Positions 7,725-15,130 are shown, numbered from the stretch's first letter. The stretch is 21,606 nucleotides of DNA from 2-02-FULL-55-14 sp964581115 (GCA_964581115.1 CAZOMY010000045.1:1-21606), one strand, 5' to 3'. Made by a program: numbers and translations. Notes: generated by a model from the sequence alone, not told the origin.

Positions 7725-8042
7725 TCAGGCCGGACGGGCCAGTTGGGTTTCCATGTGTTCGATGATCGCGGGCAACATCCGGTCGAAGGCGCACTCCAGC
7801 CGGTTCGCCCGCCAACAGGCTCCTTCGGCGTCCCGCATTCCGCACACGCGGCACACCGACTCGCGAACGCTTTCGGCGCGGTTGGGCCGTCCCTCCGCGG
7901 CCGCGACCGCTTCGCGTACGACCGCGAGGTGGTCGCGCAGGGCGCACGCTTCATCGACGGGGAGATGACACCGCCCGTGGGGGTCGCCGTCAATGCAGTT
8001 CGTGCAGACCTGCCGTCGTGTCTCCTGCCAGAGCTGGTCCAT
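7725..8042 (-). CDS. Small 8-Cys protein with duplicated CX2C-X8-C-X7-C metal/Fe-S motif
   Basis: The 105-aa protein carries two copies of the same pattern: C13-X2-C16-X8-C25-X7-C33 and C64-X2-C67-X8-C76-X7-C84. Both have a Gly two residues before the third Cys and Cys-Ala at the end of the motif. Each set of four could bind zinc or an Fe-S cluster; the sequence cannot tell which. Helical segments follow each motif. The ATG at 8042 has AGGAGG just upstream and lies 18 bp after the CoA-transferase stop. It precedes an 87-aa helical protein and a radical SAM enzyme. I recall similar Cys-rich proteins in anaerobes but cannot name a family or function. Confidence 0.8.
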   Translation of the reverse strand: MDQLWQETRRQVCTNCIDGDPHGRCHLPVDEACALRDHLAVVREAVAAAEGRPNRAESVRESVCRVCGMRDAEGACWRANRLECAFDRMLPAIIEHMETQLARPA

Positions 8043-8060
8043 GACCGCCTCCTGTGGAGG

Positions 8061-9374
8061 TCAGGCCATCGCTCCCGCCTTCTCGGTGCGTCCCGTCCGC
8101 AACGCCCGTTCGAGTTCGGCCTGATGCGACGGGTGTGCGATGGCCAAGAGTGCATCGGCCCGCTGGCGCAGATTCTTGCCATGCAACGCCGCGACGCCGT
8201 ATTCGGTCACGACGTAATGAACGTCGGCGCGGCTGGTCACGACCCCCGCCCCGGGGGTCAAGCGCGCCACGATGCGCGAGATCGTGCCGTTCTTCGTCGT
8301 CGACGGCAGGGCGATGATCGGCTTGCCCCCCTTCGAATACGACGCGCCGCGGATGAAGTCCACCTGTCCGCCGAACCCGCTGTAGATCTTCGGGCCGATC
8401 GAATCAGAACAGACCTGGCCCGTGATGTCCACCTCGATGGCCGAATTGATGGCCACCTGGTTATCGTTCTGCGAGATGACGAACGGGTTGTTCGTGTAGT
8501 TGCAGGGGTGCAGCTCGAACAGCGGATTGTTGTCGACGTAGCCGTAGAGCTCGCTCGAGCCGAGAATGAACGTGGCGATGACCTTGCCCCGGTGGATCGA
8601 CTTCTTCGCATTCGTCACGATCCCCTTCTCGATCGCCTCGACAACGCCGTCGGAGACCATCTCGGTATGAATGCCGAGATGCTGCCGGCCGTCAAGAAGC
8701 TTCAACACGGCGTCGGGAATGCCGCCGATGCCCAGCTGCATCGTGGCTCCGTCGGTGATGAGGGTCGCGATATGGCCGGCGATCTTCATCTCCAGGTCCG
8801 TCGCCGGCTTGGGCGACAGGGTCAGCAACGGCTCGGAACACTCGACGATCTTGTGGACGCGTGAAACGTGGATGAAGTCGTCCCCCAACGTTCGCGGCAT
8901 GCGCTCGTTGACCTGGGCCACGACGATCCGGGCGCTCTCGGCGGCCGCCTTCGTCGCCGCGCACTCCACGCCGAAGCTCATGAAGCCATGCTCGTCCGGG
9001 GGCGACACGTGGATGAACGCGACGTCGAGAGGAATGACCTGCTCGGTGAACAGCGCCGGGATGTCGGACAGATGTACCGGCACATACTCCGACCGGCCGT
9101 CGGCGATCGCTTCGCGGTCGGCCGGGCCGACGAACAGCGAATTGTGGCGGAAGCTCGCCTCCATGCCGGGCTTGGCGAGCGGATCCTCTCCGAGCAACAG
9201 CACATGATTCACCTCAACGCCGCGCAGCTCACCGGCACGACGCGCCAGCGCATGCGTCAGCAGAAGCGGGGTCGCGGCATTGCCGGAAATGAAGATGCGG
9301 TCGCCCGACTTGACCGTCGTGACGGCCTCATCCGGCGAGACAACCTTGACCATGTAATGGGGTAGCCAATTCAT
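8061..9374 (-). CDS. Acetyl-CoA hydrolase/transferase family CoA-transferase (4-hydroxybutyrate/acetate type)
   Basis: The 437-aa protein is a class I CoA-transferase of the single-chain acetyl-CoA hydrolase/transferase family, close in length to 4-hydroxybutyrate CoA-transferase of Clostridium aminobutyricum. It has the glycine-rich GIGGIPDAV segment and GIHTEMVSDG with E238, which matches the catalytic Glu numbered 238 in that enzyme as I recall it. The C-terminal domain has SKGGKPIIALPSTT and HYVVTEYGVAAL. The start at 9374 (MNWLPHYMVKVVSP) has AGGGA upstream. It would move CoA between acetyl-CoA and a short-chain acid in the cytosol; the exact acid is unknown. It opens a tight four-gene run and follows the receiver gene, so control by the nearby two-component genes is likely. 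Confidence 0.92.
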   Translation of the reverse strand: MNWLPHYMVKVVSPDEAVTTVKSGDRIFISGNAATPLLLTHALARRAGELRGVEVNHVLLLGEDPLAKPGMEASFRHNSLFVGPADREAIADGRSEYVPVHLSDIPALFTEQVIPLDVAFIHVSPPDEHGFMSFGVECAATKAAAESARIVVAQVNERMPRTLGDDFIHVSRVHKIVECSEPLLTLSPKPATDLEMKIAGHIATLITDGATMQLGIGGIPDAVLKLLDGRQHLGIHTEMVSDGVVEAIEKGIVTNAKKSIHRGKVIATFILGSSELYGYVDNNPLFELHPCNYTNNPFVISQNDNQVAINSAIEVDITGQVCSDSIGPKIYSGFGGQVDFIRGASYSKGGKPIIALPSTTKNGTISRIVARLTPGAGVVTSRADVHYVVTEYGVAALHGKNLRQRADALLAIAHPSHQAELERALRTGRTEKAGAMA

Positions 9375-9509
9375 GTGTGATCCCTGCGGAAACTTCGTGG
9401 CCGGGCCGCGGACGGTTGCCGGCGCGGAGTGTTGGTCGGAGCAGAAACGCTGACAGGACCGCGCCGGCGTCTCCGGCACGGCAGATGGAGGATGGTCGAG
9501 GCCGGCGCG

Positions 9510-9941
9510 TCAGGCCGCACGGCCGCTCGTCAGCAGGTCCTCGATGGCTTGCGAGACCTTCTCGACGTCGACCGGCTTGTAGAACACGAGCGACCCCATC
9601 GCCTCGATCTCGGCCGTGACATCCTGCCGAAGCGGCATGTAGCCGCGAAGCAGAATGAGCGGAACGTGCGACGGCCGGGCGCGCAACACTTCGAGCACGC
9701 GCCGTACATCCTCCGAGAACGTAAAGAGGTCCACAAGCACCAGGTCCGGCCGCGCGGTGTGGAGCGACTCCGCCAATGCGGAGATCGTCGTCTCCCGCGT
9801 GATGTGGTACCGATCTTCAAGAATCAGCACCAGCGTGCGCGCCAGATCGGCGTCCGGACTGAAAATGAGGACATTCTTCGACCCCGCGTTGCCTGCTGCC
9901 GGCGGGACCGTTGAGGCCGTCGTGTGAGACGCTGTCGTCAT
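9510..9941 (-). CDS. Stand-alone response-regulator receiver protein
   Basis: The 143-aa protein is a single receiver domain after an 18-residue Thr/Ala/Pro-rich tail. The phospho-accepting Asp is D71 (LVLVDLF) and the conserved Lys is K122 (FYKPV). The acidic pocket is reduced to D30/D32 in FSPDAD, and the usual Thr/Ser switch position holds Arg (LILLRGY), so its signalling may be atypical. No output domain is present. The ATG at 9941 has GGAGGA eight bases upstream. It lies 82 bp after the Fis-type HTH gene and 135 bp before the CoA-transferase, on the same strand. It could be a partner of the HTH protein, a phosphate sink, or a modulator of the kinase. Confidence 0.85.
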   Translation of the reverse strand: MTTASHTTASTVPPAAGNAGSKNVLIFSPDADLARTLVLILEDRYHITRETTISALAESLHTARPDLVLVDLFTFSEDVRRVLEVLRARPSHVPLILLRGYMPLRQDVTAEIEAMGSLVFYKPVDVEKVSQAIEDLLTSGRAA

Positions 9942-10023
9942 TCGTCCATCCTCCGGCGCCGTACACACGCCATCCCGACATCGCCACCGACGATGCCGGG
10001 ACCGGACGCCGGAAACGGGATCC

Positions 10024-10248
10024 TTACGCCCGCTCTTCGACCGTGTGGTCTTCGATCGACAACTCGGCGAGTTTGCGGTAGAGCGACGAAATGCTGATCC
10101 CCAGCAGCTTCGCAACCTTCCGCTTGTCGTTGTTGTTGGCGCGGAGCGACTCAAGAATGAGAGCACGCTCGTACGAACGGACAGCCTCCTTCAGCGTTCC
10201 AGAACCAACCAGGTTCGGCATCGCCGTGGTCATATAGTCATCGGACAT
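10024..10248 (-). CDS. Stand-alone Fis-type helix-turn-helix DNA-binding protein
   Basis: The 74-aa product from the ATG at 10248 (GGAGGG nine bases upstream) is little more than a Fis/NtrC-type HTH. LKEAVRSYERALILESL is followed by VAKLLGISISSLYRKLAEL. The same region of the NtrC-type regulator encoded upstream reads LKEAVKDFERMFIQQAL and ARALGMSLSSLYRKIEEL, so the two are clear paralogs. It lacks AAA+ and receiver domains and cannot activate sigma-54 by itself. It may bind the same sites as the full regulator and compete with or assist it. A sigma-54-like promoter precedes it, implying feedback from the regulator. Confidence 0.85.
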   Translation of the reverse strand: MSDDYMTTAMPNLVGSGTLKEAVRSYERALILESLRANNNDKRKVAKLLGISISSLYRKLAELSIEDHTVEERA

Positions 10249-10315
10249 GATGGATTCCCTCCGAAAGAGCTTTGATCGGGCCGGAGCGGTTCTACCGAAC
10301 CGGGCAGCCGCGCTT

Positions 10316-10332
10316 GGACAAGGAGTGTGCCA
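10316..10332 (-). promoter_or_regulatory. Candidate sigma-54 promoter of the Fis-type gene
   Basis: The minus strand reads TGGCACACTCCTTGTC. The -24 element TGGCAC is perfect, the GG-N10 spacing is right, and the -12 element is TTGT where TTGC is expected. The predicted start is near 10305, leaving a leader of about 57 bases. The -12 mismatch makes this weaker than the nifJ site. Confidence 0.5.
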
Positions 10333-10373
10333 CCACATCGACGAAGGGAGGATTGGGAATTCGCGATGGAAGG

Positions 10374-10450
10374 GAAGGCCTGCAGGCAGGGCCTTCGGAG
10401 AGTATTCGAAATTCTGAGAAACGGCTTCCGACGATTCCCAGGAGTCGGAA
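10374..10450. promoter_or_regulatory. Two perfect dyads upstream of the sigma-54 promoter (possible activator sites)
   Basis: TTCCGAC (10426-10432) and GTCGGAA (10444-10450) form a dyad with an 11-base centre, and GTCGGAAC recurs at 10452-10459. GAAGGCC (10374-10380) and GGCCTTC (10390-10396) form a second dyad. They lie about 45-120 bp upstream of the candidate -24 element, the usual place for NtrC-family enhancer sites. Binding is inferred from position only. Confidence 0.35.
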
Positions 10451-10509
10451 CGTCGGAACGGGCGCCTATTGAATCTCCATTCAGAGGCTGTTGAGAAACC
10501 GCTAATTGA

Positions 10510-10547
10510 CCTGCCTGCCACCTTGTGTCAAATAGTCGGCAGGCAGG
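10510..10547. terminator. 10-bp stem hairpin downstream of the sigma-54 regulator
   Basis: CCTGCCTGCC at 10510-10519 and GGCAGGCAGG at 10538-10547 form a perfect 10-bp stem with an 18-nt loop, about 100 bases past the stop of the NtrC-type gene. No T-tract follows on either strand, so termination would be Rho-dependent or inefficient; it may instead be a repeat or a processing site. Confidence 0.35.
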
Positions 10548-10644
10548 CGCTCATCAACGCGAATATGAATTACAGACAAAGACATTCGCGACTCTTCGCG
10601 GTTCATCTTAAGTGCCAAAGAGCTTATTCAATCACCCGAAGGCC

Positions 10645-12021
10645 CTAGGAACCCGCCGTGATCTGGAGCTCTTCGATCTTGCGGTAAAGTGACGACAGAC
10701 TCATTCCCAGTGCGCGTGCCGTTTCATCCTTGTTCTGATGATGACGGGTCAGCGCCTGCTGAATGAACATGCGCTCGAAATCTTTGACCGCTTCTTTGAG
10801 GGGCTGGTCGCCGTACGCTACCGCGGCGGCCGGCGACGGGGCACTCCCCTCCGCCCACATCGATTCGGGCAAGTGCTCCGGACCGATGAATTCCGATTCG
10901 CAGAAAATTGCGGCTCGTTCAACGGCATTCTGCAGTTCTCGCACCTCCCCCTTCCACTGGTGGCGGAGCAGCACGCGCATTGCCTCATTCGTAAAGCCGC
11001 GGATCACCTTTCCGGTCTGCTTCGCATAAACCTCGAGGAAGAAACTGGCGAGCAACGGAATATCATCGGGACGCGATGACAGCGGCGGAAGGTTCACCTC
11101 GACCACGTTCAATCGATAGAACAGGTCTTCGCGAAACTTGCCCGCCTCCACCTCCTTGCGCAGGTCCTTGTTCGTTGCCGCGATGATCCGCACGTCGACC
11201 TTGAGAAGATCGGTCGTACCCACCGGCGTGATCTCCTTTTGCTCGAGCGCCCGCAGGAGCTTCACCTGAAGGTTGAGCGGGATCTCGCTGACCTCGTCGA
11301 GAAAGATGGTCCCTTCATGCGCCACCTTGAACATGCCGTCCTTATCGGTCGTGGCGCCGGTGAATGAGCCCTTCTTGTGTCCGAACAGCTCGCTCTCGAA
11401 GAGCGTGTCGACGATCGCTCCGCAATTCACGGGGACGAATCGCTTCGACGCCCTCGGGCTGTTGAAATGGATGGCCCGCGCAACGAGTTCTTTGCCGGTT
11501 CCGCTCTTGCCGGTGATGAGCACCGTCCCTTCGCTCCGTGCCACCTTCTCGATGATGCCGAACACCTTCTTCATGGCCGTGCTCTGGCCGATGATCTCGT
11601 CGAAGTCGTACGTGCGCTGCAGTTCCTGGCGGAGCATTGCGTTCTCGAGGGCCAGCGCGCGATAGTCGAGCAGCTTGCGGATACGGAGGAGCATGTCGTC
11701 GAAGTTGATCGGCTTCAGCACGTAGTCCGACGCACCTTCGCGAAGCGCCATGACGGCCGTTTCCACTGAACCGAAGGCGGTGACGATGATAACGAACGTC
11801 TCGGGCGATTCCTGGCGGATGTGCCGGAGCAGCTCCGTCCCCCGCATCTCGGGCATCTCGATATCCGTGATGACGATGTCGAAGGGGCGTTCGCGATGCA
11901 GGTCGAGCGCGATACGGCCGTTGCCGGCCTCGGCCACGGCGAAGCCTTCTTTCTGGAGAACGAACGAGACCGACTCGCGGATGATCTGTTCGTCGTCGAC
12001 GATGAGAATGCGTTGGGACAT
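10645..12021 (-). CDS. NtrC-family sigma-54-dependent response regulator
   Basis: This 458-aa protein has the classic three parts. The receiver (residues about 3-120) has the acidic pair D9-D10, phospho-accepting D53 (VITDIEMPEM), Thr in VTAFGS and Lys in VLKPINF. The AAA+ domain has Walker A GKSGTGKE (about 169-176), the sigma-54 contact loop as GSFTGA (about 218-223) in place of GAFTGA, GTIFLDEV as Walker B and an Arg-finger region FREDLFYRLNV. The C-terminal Fis-type HTH ends SLSSLYRKIEELQ. ATG 12021 (MSQRILIVDDE) is preferred over GTG 12027. It lies 148 bp after the kinase gene, its likely partner. Candidate targets in the window are nifJ and the small HTH gene. Confidence 0.95.
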   Translation of the reverse strand: MSQRILIVDDEQIIRESVSFVLQKEGFAVAEAGNGRIALDLHRERPFDIVITDIEMPEMRGTELLRHIRQESPETFVIIVTAFGSVETAVMALREGASDYVLKPINFDDMLLRIRKLLDYRALALENAMLRQELQRTYDFDEIIGQSTAMKKVFGIIEKVARSEGTVLITGKSGTGKELVARAIHFNSPRASKRFVPVNCGAIVDTLFESELFGHKKGSFTGATTDKDGMFKVAHEGTIFLDEVSEIPLNLQVKLLRALEQKEITPVGTTDLLKVDVRIIAATNKDLRKEVEAGKFREDLFYRLNVVEVNLPPLSSRPDDIPLLASFFLEVYAKQTGKVIRGFTNEAMRVLLRHQWKGEVRELQNAVERAAIFCESEFIGPEHLPESMWAEGSAPSPAAAVAYGDQPLKEAVKDFERMFIQQALTRHHQNKDETARALGMSLSSLYRKIEELQITAGS

Positions 12022-12044
12022 GGTCACTCAAGAAGTTGCTCGCA

Positions 12045-12070
12045 GCGAACGCGGCGCGTGCGGCGTTCGC
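12045..12070. repeat. 8-bp perfect hairpin between kinase and regulator genes
   Basis: GCGAACGC at 12045-12052 and GCGTTCGC at 12063-12070 form a perfect stem with a 10-nt loop, in the 148-bp gap between the kinase and the regulator. With no T-tract it is more likely an mRNA stability or partial-termination element that adjusts the kinase-to-regulator ratio than a full terminator. Confidence 0.4.
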
Positions 12071-12169
12071 GGCGAAAAGAGGAAATGGTGAATCATGCCG
12101 GCTTGTTGATCTGTAGCTGCGGGCGCTGCGTTTCGCTGCGGACGCCGCGCGAAACATCCCCCGCCGGCA

Positions 12170-13573
12170 TCAACTGTTGCGCGGAAGGCGGATCGTGAAC
12201 AGACTCCCCTCTCCGGGGATGCTCTCCACAAGGATGTCGCCGTTGAACGACTTGACGATGCCGTAGCTGACCCAAAGGCCAAGACCGGTCCCCCGGCCGA
12301 CCCCTTTCGTGGTGTAGAACGGCTCGAAGATCTTCTCCACCTCGCCCGGTGGGATGCCTTTGCCCGTGTCGCTGACGGCGACGTCGATAATGCTATCGGT
12401 GCTCCGGCTTGACACAGTGATGGTGCCCGGCTTTCCGTCGAGCGCGTCGACGGCATTCATCAACACGTTGATGAAGACCTGCACGATCTGGTCGGGCACG
12501 ATCCGGATCGTCGGCAACTGGCTGTCGAGGTCGAGCGAGAAGGTAACATCCTTCACCTTCTTGCCGTACTTGACGATGTTGAGGGCATCGTTGAGCGTCT
12601 GGTTCAGGTCGGTCGGCTTCGAGACGTGCGTGCTCGGCCGCGAGAAATCGACGAGGTCGCGGATGATCTTGGCGATGCGGCTGATCTGACTATTGATGAG
12701 CCCCAGCTTCTCCGTCGCGAACGGGTCCTGCACCGTACGCTGCAGCACCTGCACAAGCGACGAGATGGCCGTGAGCGGATTGCCGACCTCGTGCGCAATT
12801 CCTGCCGCCAACGTGCCGATGCTCTCCATCCGCTGCGACCGGACGAGCTGCTGCTCGAGGATGATCTGTTCGGTGATGTCGCGATGAGCGCCGAGGAAAC
12901 CGACCACCTTTCCGGCGGCGTCCATGATCGGTGAGATCACGAGTTCGGTGTGGAACGGCGTACCATCCTTCCGGCGGTTCTCGACCCGGCCGGTCCAGAG
13001 CTTTCCGCTGTTGATGTGCCTCCAGACCGACCCCCAGAAATCGCGCGAGTGCTTGCCGCTCGACAGCATGCGCGGATTCTGGCCGATGAGCTCTTCGTGC
13101 GAATATCCGCTGGCGCGCTCGAAGGCCGGATTCACGTACACCATCCGGCCGGAAGCGTCCGTGATCTGGATCGGATTGATCGTGTGCTGGATAACGTTCG
13201 AGAACCGCAGAAGGTCCAGGTCCTTCTGCTTCTCGAGCGTCACGTCGCGACCGATCAGCACCCGGACGTCCCCTTTGGGTCCGTGGAGCGGCTTGATCTC
13301 GTAGCGCAGGTCGATCACGGCCCCGTCGCTCCGTACAACGCGCACCTCTTCGGCCGGCACCACTTGTGACGAGGAGAGGTTTCGGAGGGTTTCTTCCGAT
13401 TGACCGGGCGCGGTCAGCCGGTCGATCGTGGCCATCTTGTCCCCCCTGCGCAAGCCGAACATCTCGCCGGCTTGGCGATTCCAGTCGATGATGCGCCCGG
13501 ACTTCTCAAGGATGAGAATGATCTCGGGCATCAGGTCCATCACCCGACCGTATGTGCTCAGATATGCCGGCAT
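12170..13573 (-). CDS. Cytosolic PAS-PAS sensor histidine kinase
   Basis: The 467-aa protein from ATG 13573 (MPAYLSTYGRVMDLMPEI) has two PAS domains (about residues 5-120 and 125-245, the second with VYVNPAFERASGYSHEELIG and the GFLGAHRDITE end). The dimerisation/phospho-acceptor domain has H261 in GIAHEVGNPLTAIS, and the ATP-binding domain has N-box QVFINVLMNAVDAL, G1 DTGKGIPP and G2 GRGTGLGL. No membrane segment or signal peptide is visible, so it senses a cytosolic signal, perhaps redox state or a metabolite. The in-frame extension upstream is unlike PAS sequence and was left out. It precedes the NtrC-type regulator, giving an AtoS/AtoC- or ZraS/ZraR-like pair. The ligand cannot be predicted. 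Confidence 0.93.
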   Translation of the reverse strand: MPAYLSTYGRVMDLMPEIILILEKSGRIIDWNRQAGEMFGLRRGDKMATIDRLTAPGQSEETLRNLSSSQVVPAEEVRVVRSDGAVIDLRYEIKPLHGPKGDVRVLIGRDVTLEKQKDLDLLRFSNVIQHTINPIQITDASGRMVYVNPAFERASGYSHEELIGQNPRMLSSGKHSRDFWGSVWRHINSGKLWTGRVENRRKDGTPFHTELVISPIMDAAGKVVGFLGAHRDITEQIILEQQLVRSQRMESIGTLAAGIAHEVGNPLTAISSLVQVLQRTVQDPFATEKLGLINSQISRIAKIIRDLVDFSRPSTHVSKPTDLNQTLNDALNIVKYGKKVKDVTFSLDLDSQLPTIRIVPDQIVQVFINVLMNAVDALDGKPGTITVSSRSTDSIIDVAVSDTGKGIPPGEVEKIFEPFYTTKGVGRGTGLGLWVSYGIVKSFNGDILVESIPGEGSLFTIRLPRNS

Positions 13574-13684
13574 TGTTGTCAAGATACCGAAACATCGTCG
13601 CACGGGCAAGAAACAGAAACGCCCGAGGGGATCGGCCTGGGGCATTCAAAGCAACGTATTCGCAACCTCTTGCTTCCCGAAGTG

Positions 13685-13720
13685 GGTGAAGCGGCGCTGC
13701 AACGTAGCTTCACCTTTTTT
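13685..13720 (+). terminator. Rho-independent terminator on the plus strand with no obvious gene
   Basis: GGTGAAGC (13685-13692) and GCTTCACC (13707-13714) form a perfect 8-bp stem with a 14-nt loop, followed at once by six T residues (13715-13720). This is a textbook intrinsic terminator for plus-strand transcription, yet the annotated genes on both sides are on the minus strand. Confidence 0.6.
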
Positions 13721-13743
13721 GTTTCAGCTGTTGCCTCCGTTGT

Positions 13744-14790
13744 TTATTTGCCGTGCAGTATGACAGATCTGATGTCGTCGTTCCCTACGATGAACACCTC
13801 CTTCCCATCCGTCCATCCGTGAAGCAGTCGAAACGGGAATGTTTCGAATAGCGAATACGAATACCAATCGGTGCCGTTGAAATGGCGGACTCCGCCAAAG
13901 CCGTTGATATTGAACATACTGTGTTGAGATGTGCCAAAGATATAGTCTGCGACCGCGGCAAATCTCACCCATCGGCCATTATCCAGTCGAAAATTGCTCG
14001 TGCCTGAAGGACCAGAGCTCGAATAGAGTTCACCACCAATGATACTCAGGCGATGGACTCCAAAGGATGGGTCAAAGGGCCGTCCCGTTACTTCGAAGTC
14101 CGAGGCAAGCGTATCCCAGTCTGTTCCGTTCCATACGAGAGAATAGAAACAAGTGGTATCCAGCGGAGGGTCGTCAACCTTGTATGCTGACGCAAACGTC
14201 CTTCCATTGAACGAAATGATATGGTTGAACCAAAGCCGCTCGTCGACAGGCACTTTGGTTCAGGCGATCCCATCAAAGTGAAAGACCGAGTTAAGAATTC
14301 CAGCCACCCAGATATCGTTGGGGCCACTCCCACCAATGGTCTCGAGCGAGTAGCCGGGCAACTCGATCAGATTCCAAGCCTGTCCGTCATACCGGGCGAT
14401 CAGAGACCGGTTCAGTTGTCCCGGTCCACCTGATTCTCCCCCCACCGCATACACGAGCGAAGAACTAAAACCCATCACGTCGGAAAAGTCTGCCTGCCGT
14501 TCAGGCCCGGGCTTCCACCATTGAACCGACGACCAGCGCGATCCGTCGAAATGCCACAGTGCGCCTCGTCCGTAGTAGTCGTTGAAACCTGCCGCGTAGA
14601 CGTCTCGCGCATGTGCGGCATAGATCCTACGCAACCACGTCATGTAGCTTGGCTCGGGCGCCTTTAGCGTATCGATCGTCCATTCGTACGTCCGAGGATC
14701 CTTGAACGAGGGGCCAGTTGAGTCGGAGCATGAAACCCACGGGAGAAACAGGCCGAGCAAGATCTGAGCGATGAATGGTATTCGTTTCAT
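13744..14790 (-). pseudogene. Beta-propeller-like lipoprotein interrupted by an in-frame TGA
   Basis: The ATG at 14790 (AAGGTG upstream) opens a lipoprotein: MKRIPFIAQILLGLFLPWVS then Cys, with SDSTGPS after it, as in many Bacteroidota/Ignavibacteria surface lipoproteins. Codon 177 (14262-14260) is TGA, after which the same frame continues to a TAA at 13744 (348 codons in all). Blade-like repeats of the form [HYF]-[FY]-[DN]-G-x-x-W run through both halves: HFDGSRW, RYDGQAW, HFDGIA-TGA, WNGTDW, HFNGTDW. The TGA falls exactly where Trp (TGG) is expected, so a point nonsense change or sequencing error is most likely. A GTG three codons later could restart translation, but of a fragment without export signal. 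Sampled lines are about 48-50% GC, lower than neighbours. Function unknown. Confidence 0.8.
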
Positions 14791-14810
14791 GGGTACACCT
14801 TGCTTCCGAC

Positions 14811-14855
14811 AAAACAAAAAGCCCATTCCGGCGGTCATCGATCGTCGAAATGGGC
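14811..14855 (-). terminator. Rho-independent terminator just upstream of the lipoprotein gene
   Basis: On the minus strand GCCCATT (14855-14849) pairs with AATGGGC (14827-14821) and is followed by TTTTTGTTTT (14820-14811). The loop is about 21 nt. It ends only about 20 bases before the lipoprotein start codon, so it either ends the transcript of the PDZ gene or acts as a leader attenuator for the lipoprotein gene. Confidence 0.6.
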
Positions 14856-15053
14856 CTCATGAAGTTCGAGGGTAGCCATAGTACAACCCTTCGACCCGGC
14901 TCCCCCCGATGGTTGCTCAAGTCGCTGTGATCTGGTTGAAGGGCACAGGCAACCTGGGATCCGTGGTGAAGAATGTCAAGTCCAGATTGTCTCGCTGTTC
15001 TCAGATTCGAGGGAGACTTGACCCTGACATGCATTCGAGGGGGCAGACAACAG

Positions 15054-15123
15054 GAACGCCGGTCGTCATTCGGAGGGAGTTCGAACCGGCGTTCAGAGGC
15101 CCGCCGTCGGGAGGAACGGCGGG
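15054..15123. repeat. Two consecutive perfect hairpins
   Basis: GAACGCCGGT (15054-15063) pairs with ACCGGCGTTC (15085-15094) over a 21-base spacer. Directly after, CCCGCCGT (15100-15107) pairs with ACGGCGGG (15116-15123) over an 8-base loop. Neither is followed by a T-tract. They lie about 140 bases past the stop of the PDZ gene and could stabilise its 3' end. Confidence 0.55.
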
Positions 15124-15130
15124 ACCTTAG

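Larger units (their letters stand above)
10249..10644. other. Intergenic regulatory region with promoter and several dyads
   Basis: No gene is visible in these 396 bases. In minus-strand order it holds a 10-bp stem hairpin (10510-10547), two perfect 7-bp dyads (10426-10450 and 10374-10396), a sigma-54-like promoter (10316-10332), and a 6-bp hairpin with a 4-nt loop (10287-10302) near the expected transcript start. Part of 10556-10606 contains GCGAATATGAATTAC and ATTCGCGACTCTTCGCGG, which resemble degenerate short-unit repeats but are too divergent to call. Confidence 0.5.

Noticed and set aside
7011..8864. A 617-codon plus-strand frame across the radical SAM to CoA-transferase genes
   Set aside because: It overlaps four well-supported minus-strand genes and has shadow-type composition.
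9958..9973. Sigma-54 promoter before the receiver gene (TGGCGTGTGTACGGC on the minus strand)
   Set aside because: The GG-N10-GC spacing is present but the -24 and -12 hexamers match poorly; in GC-rich DNA this is expected by chance.
14260..14262. Selenocysteine at the internal TGA
   Set aside because: The repeat pattern calls for Trp there, the protein has no redox context, and no SECIS-like hairpin was evident directly downstream.
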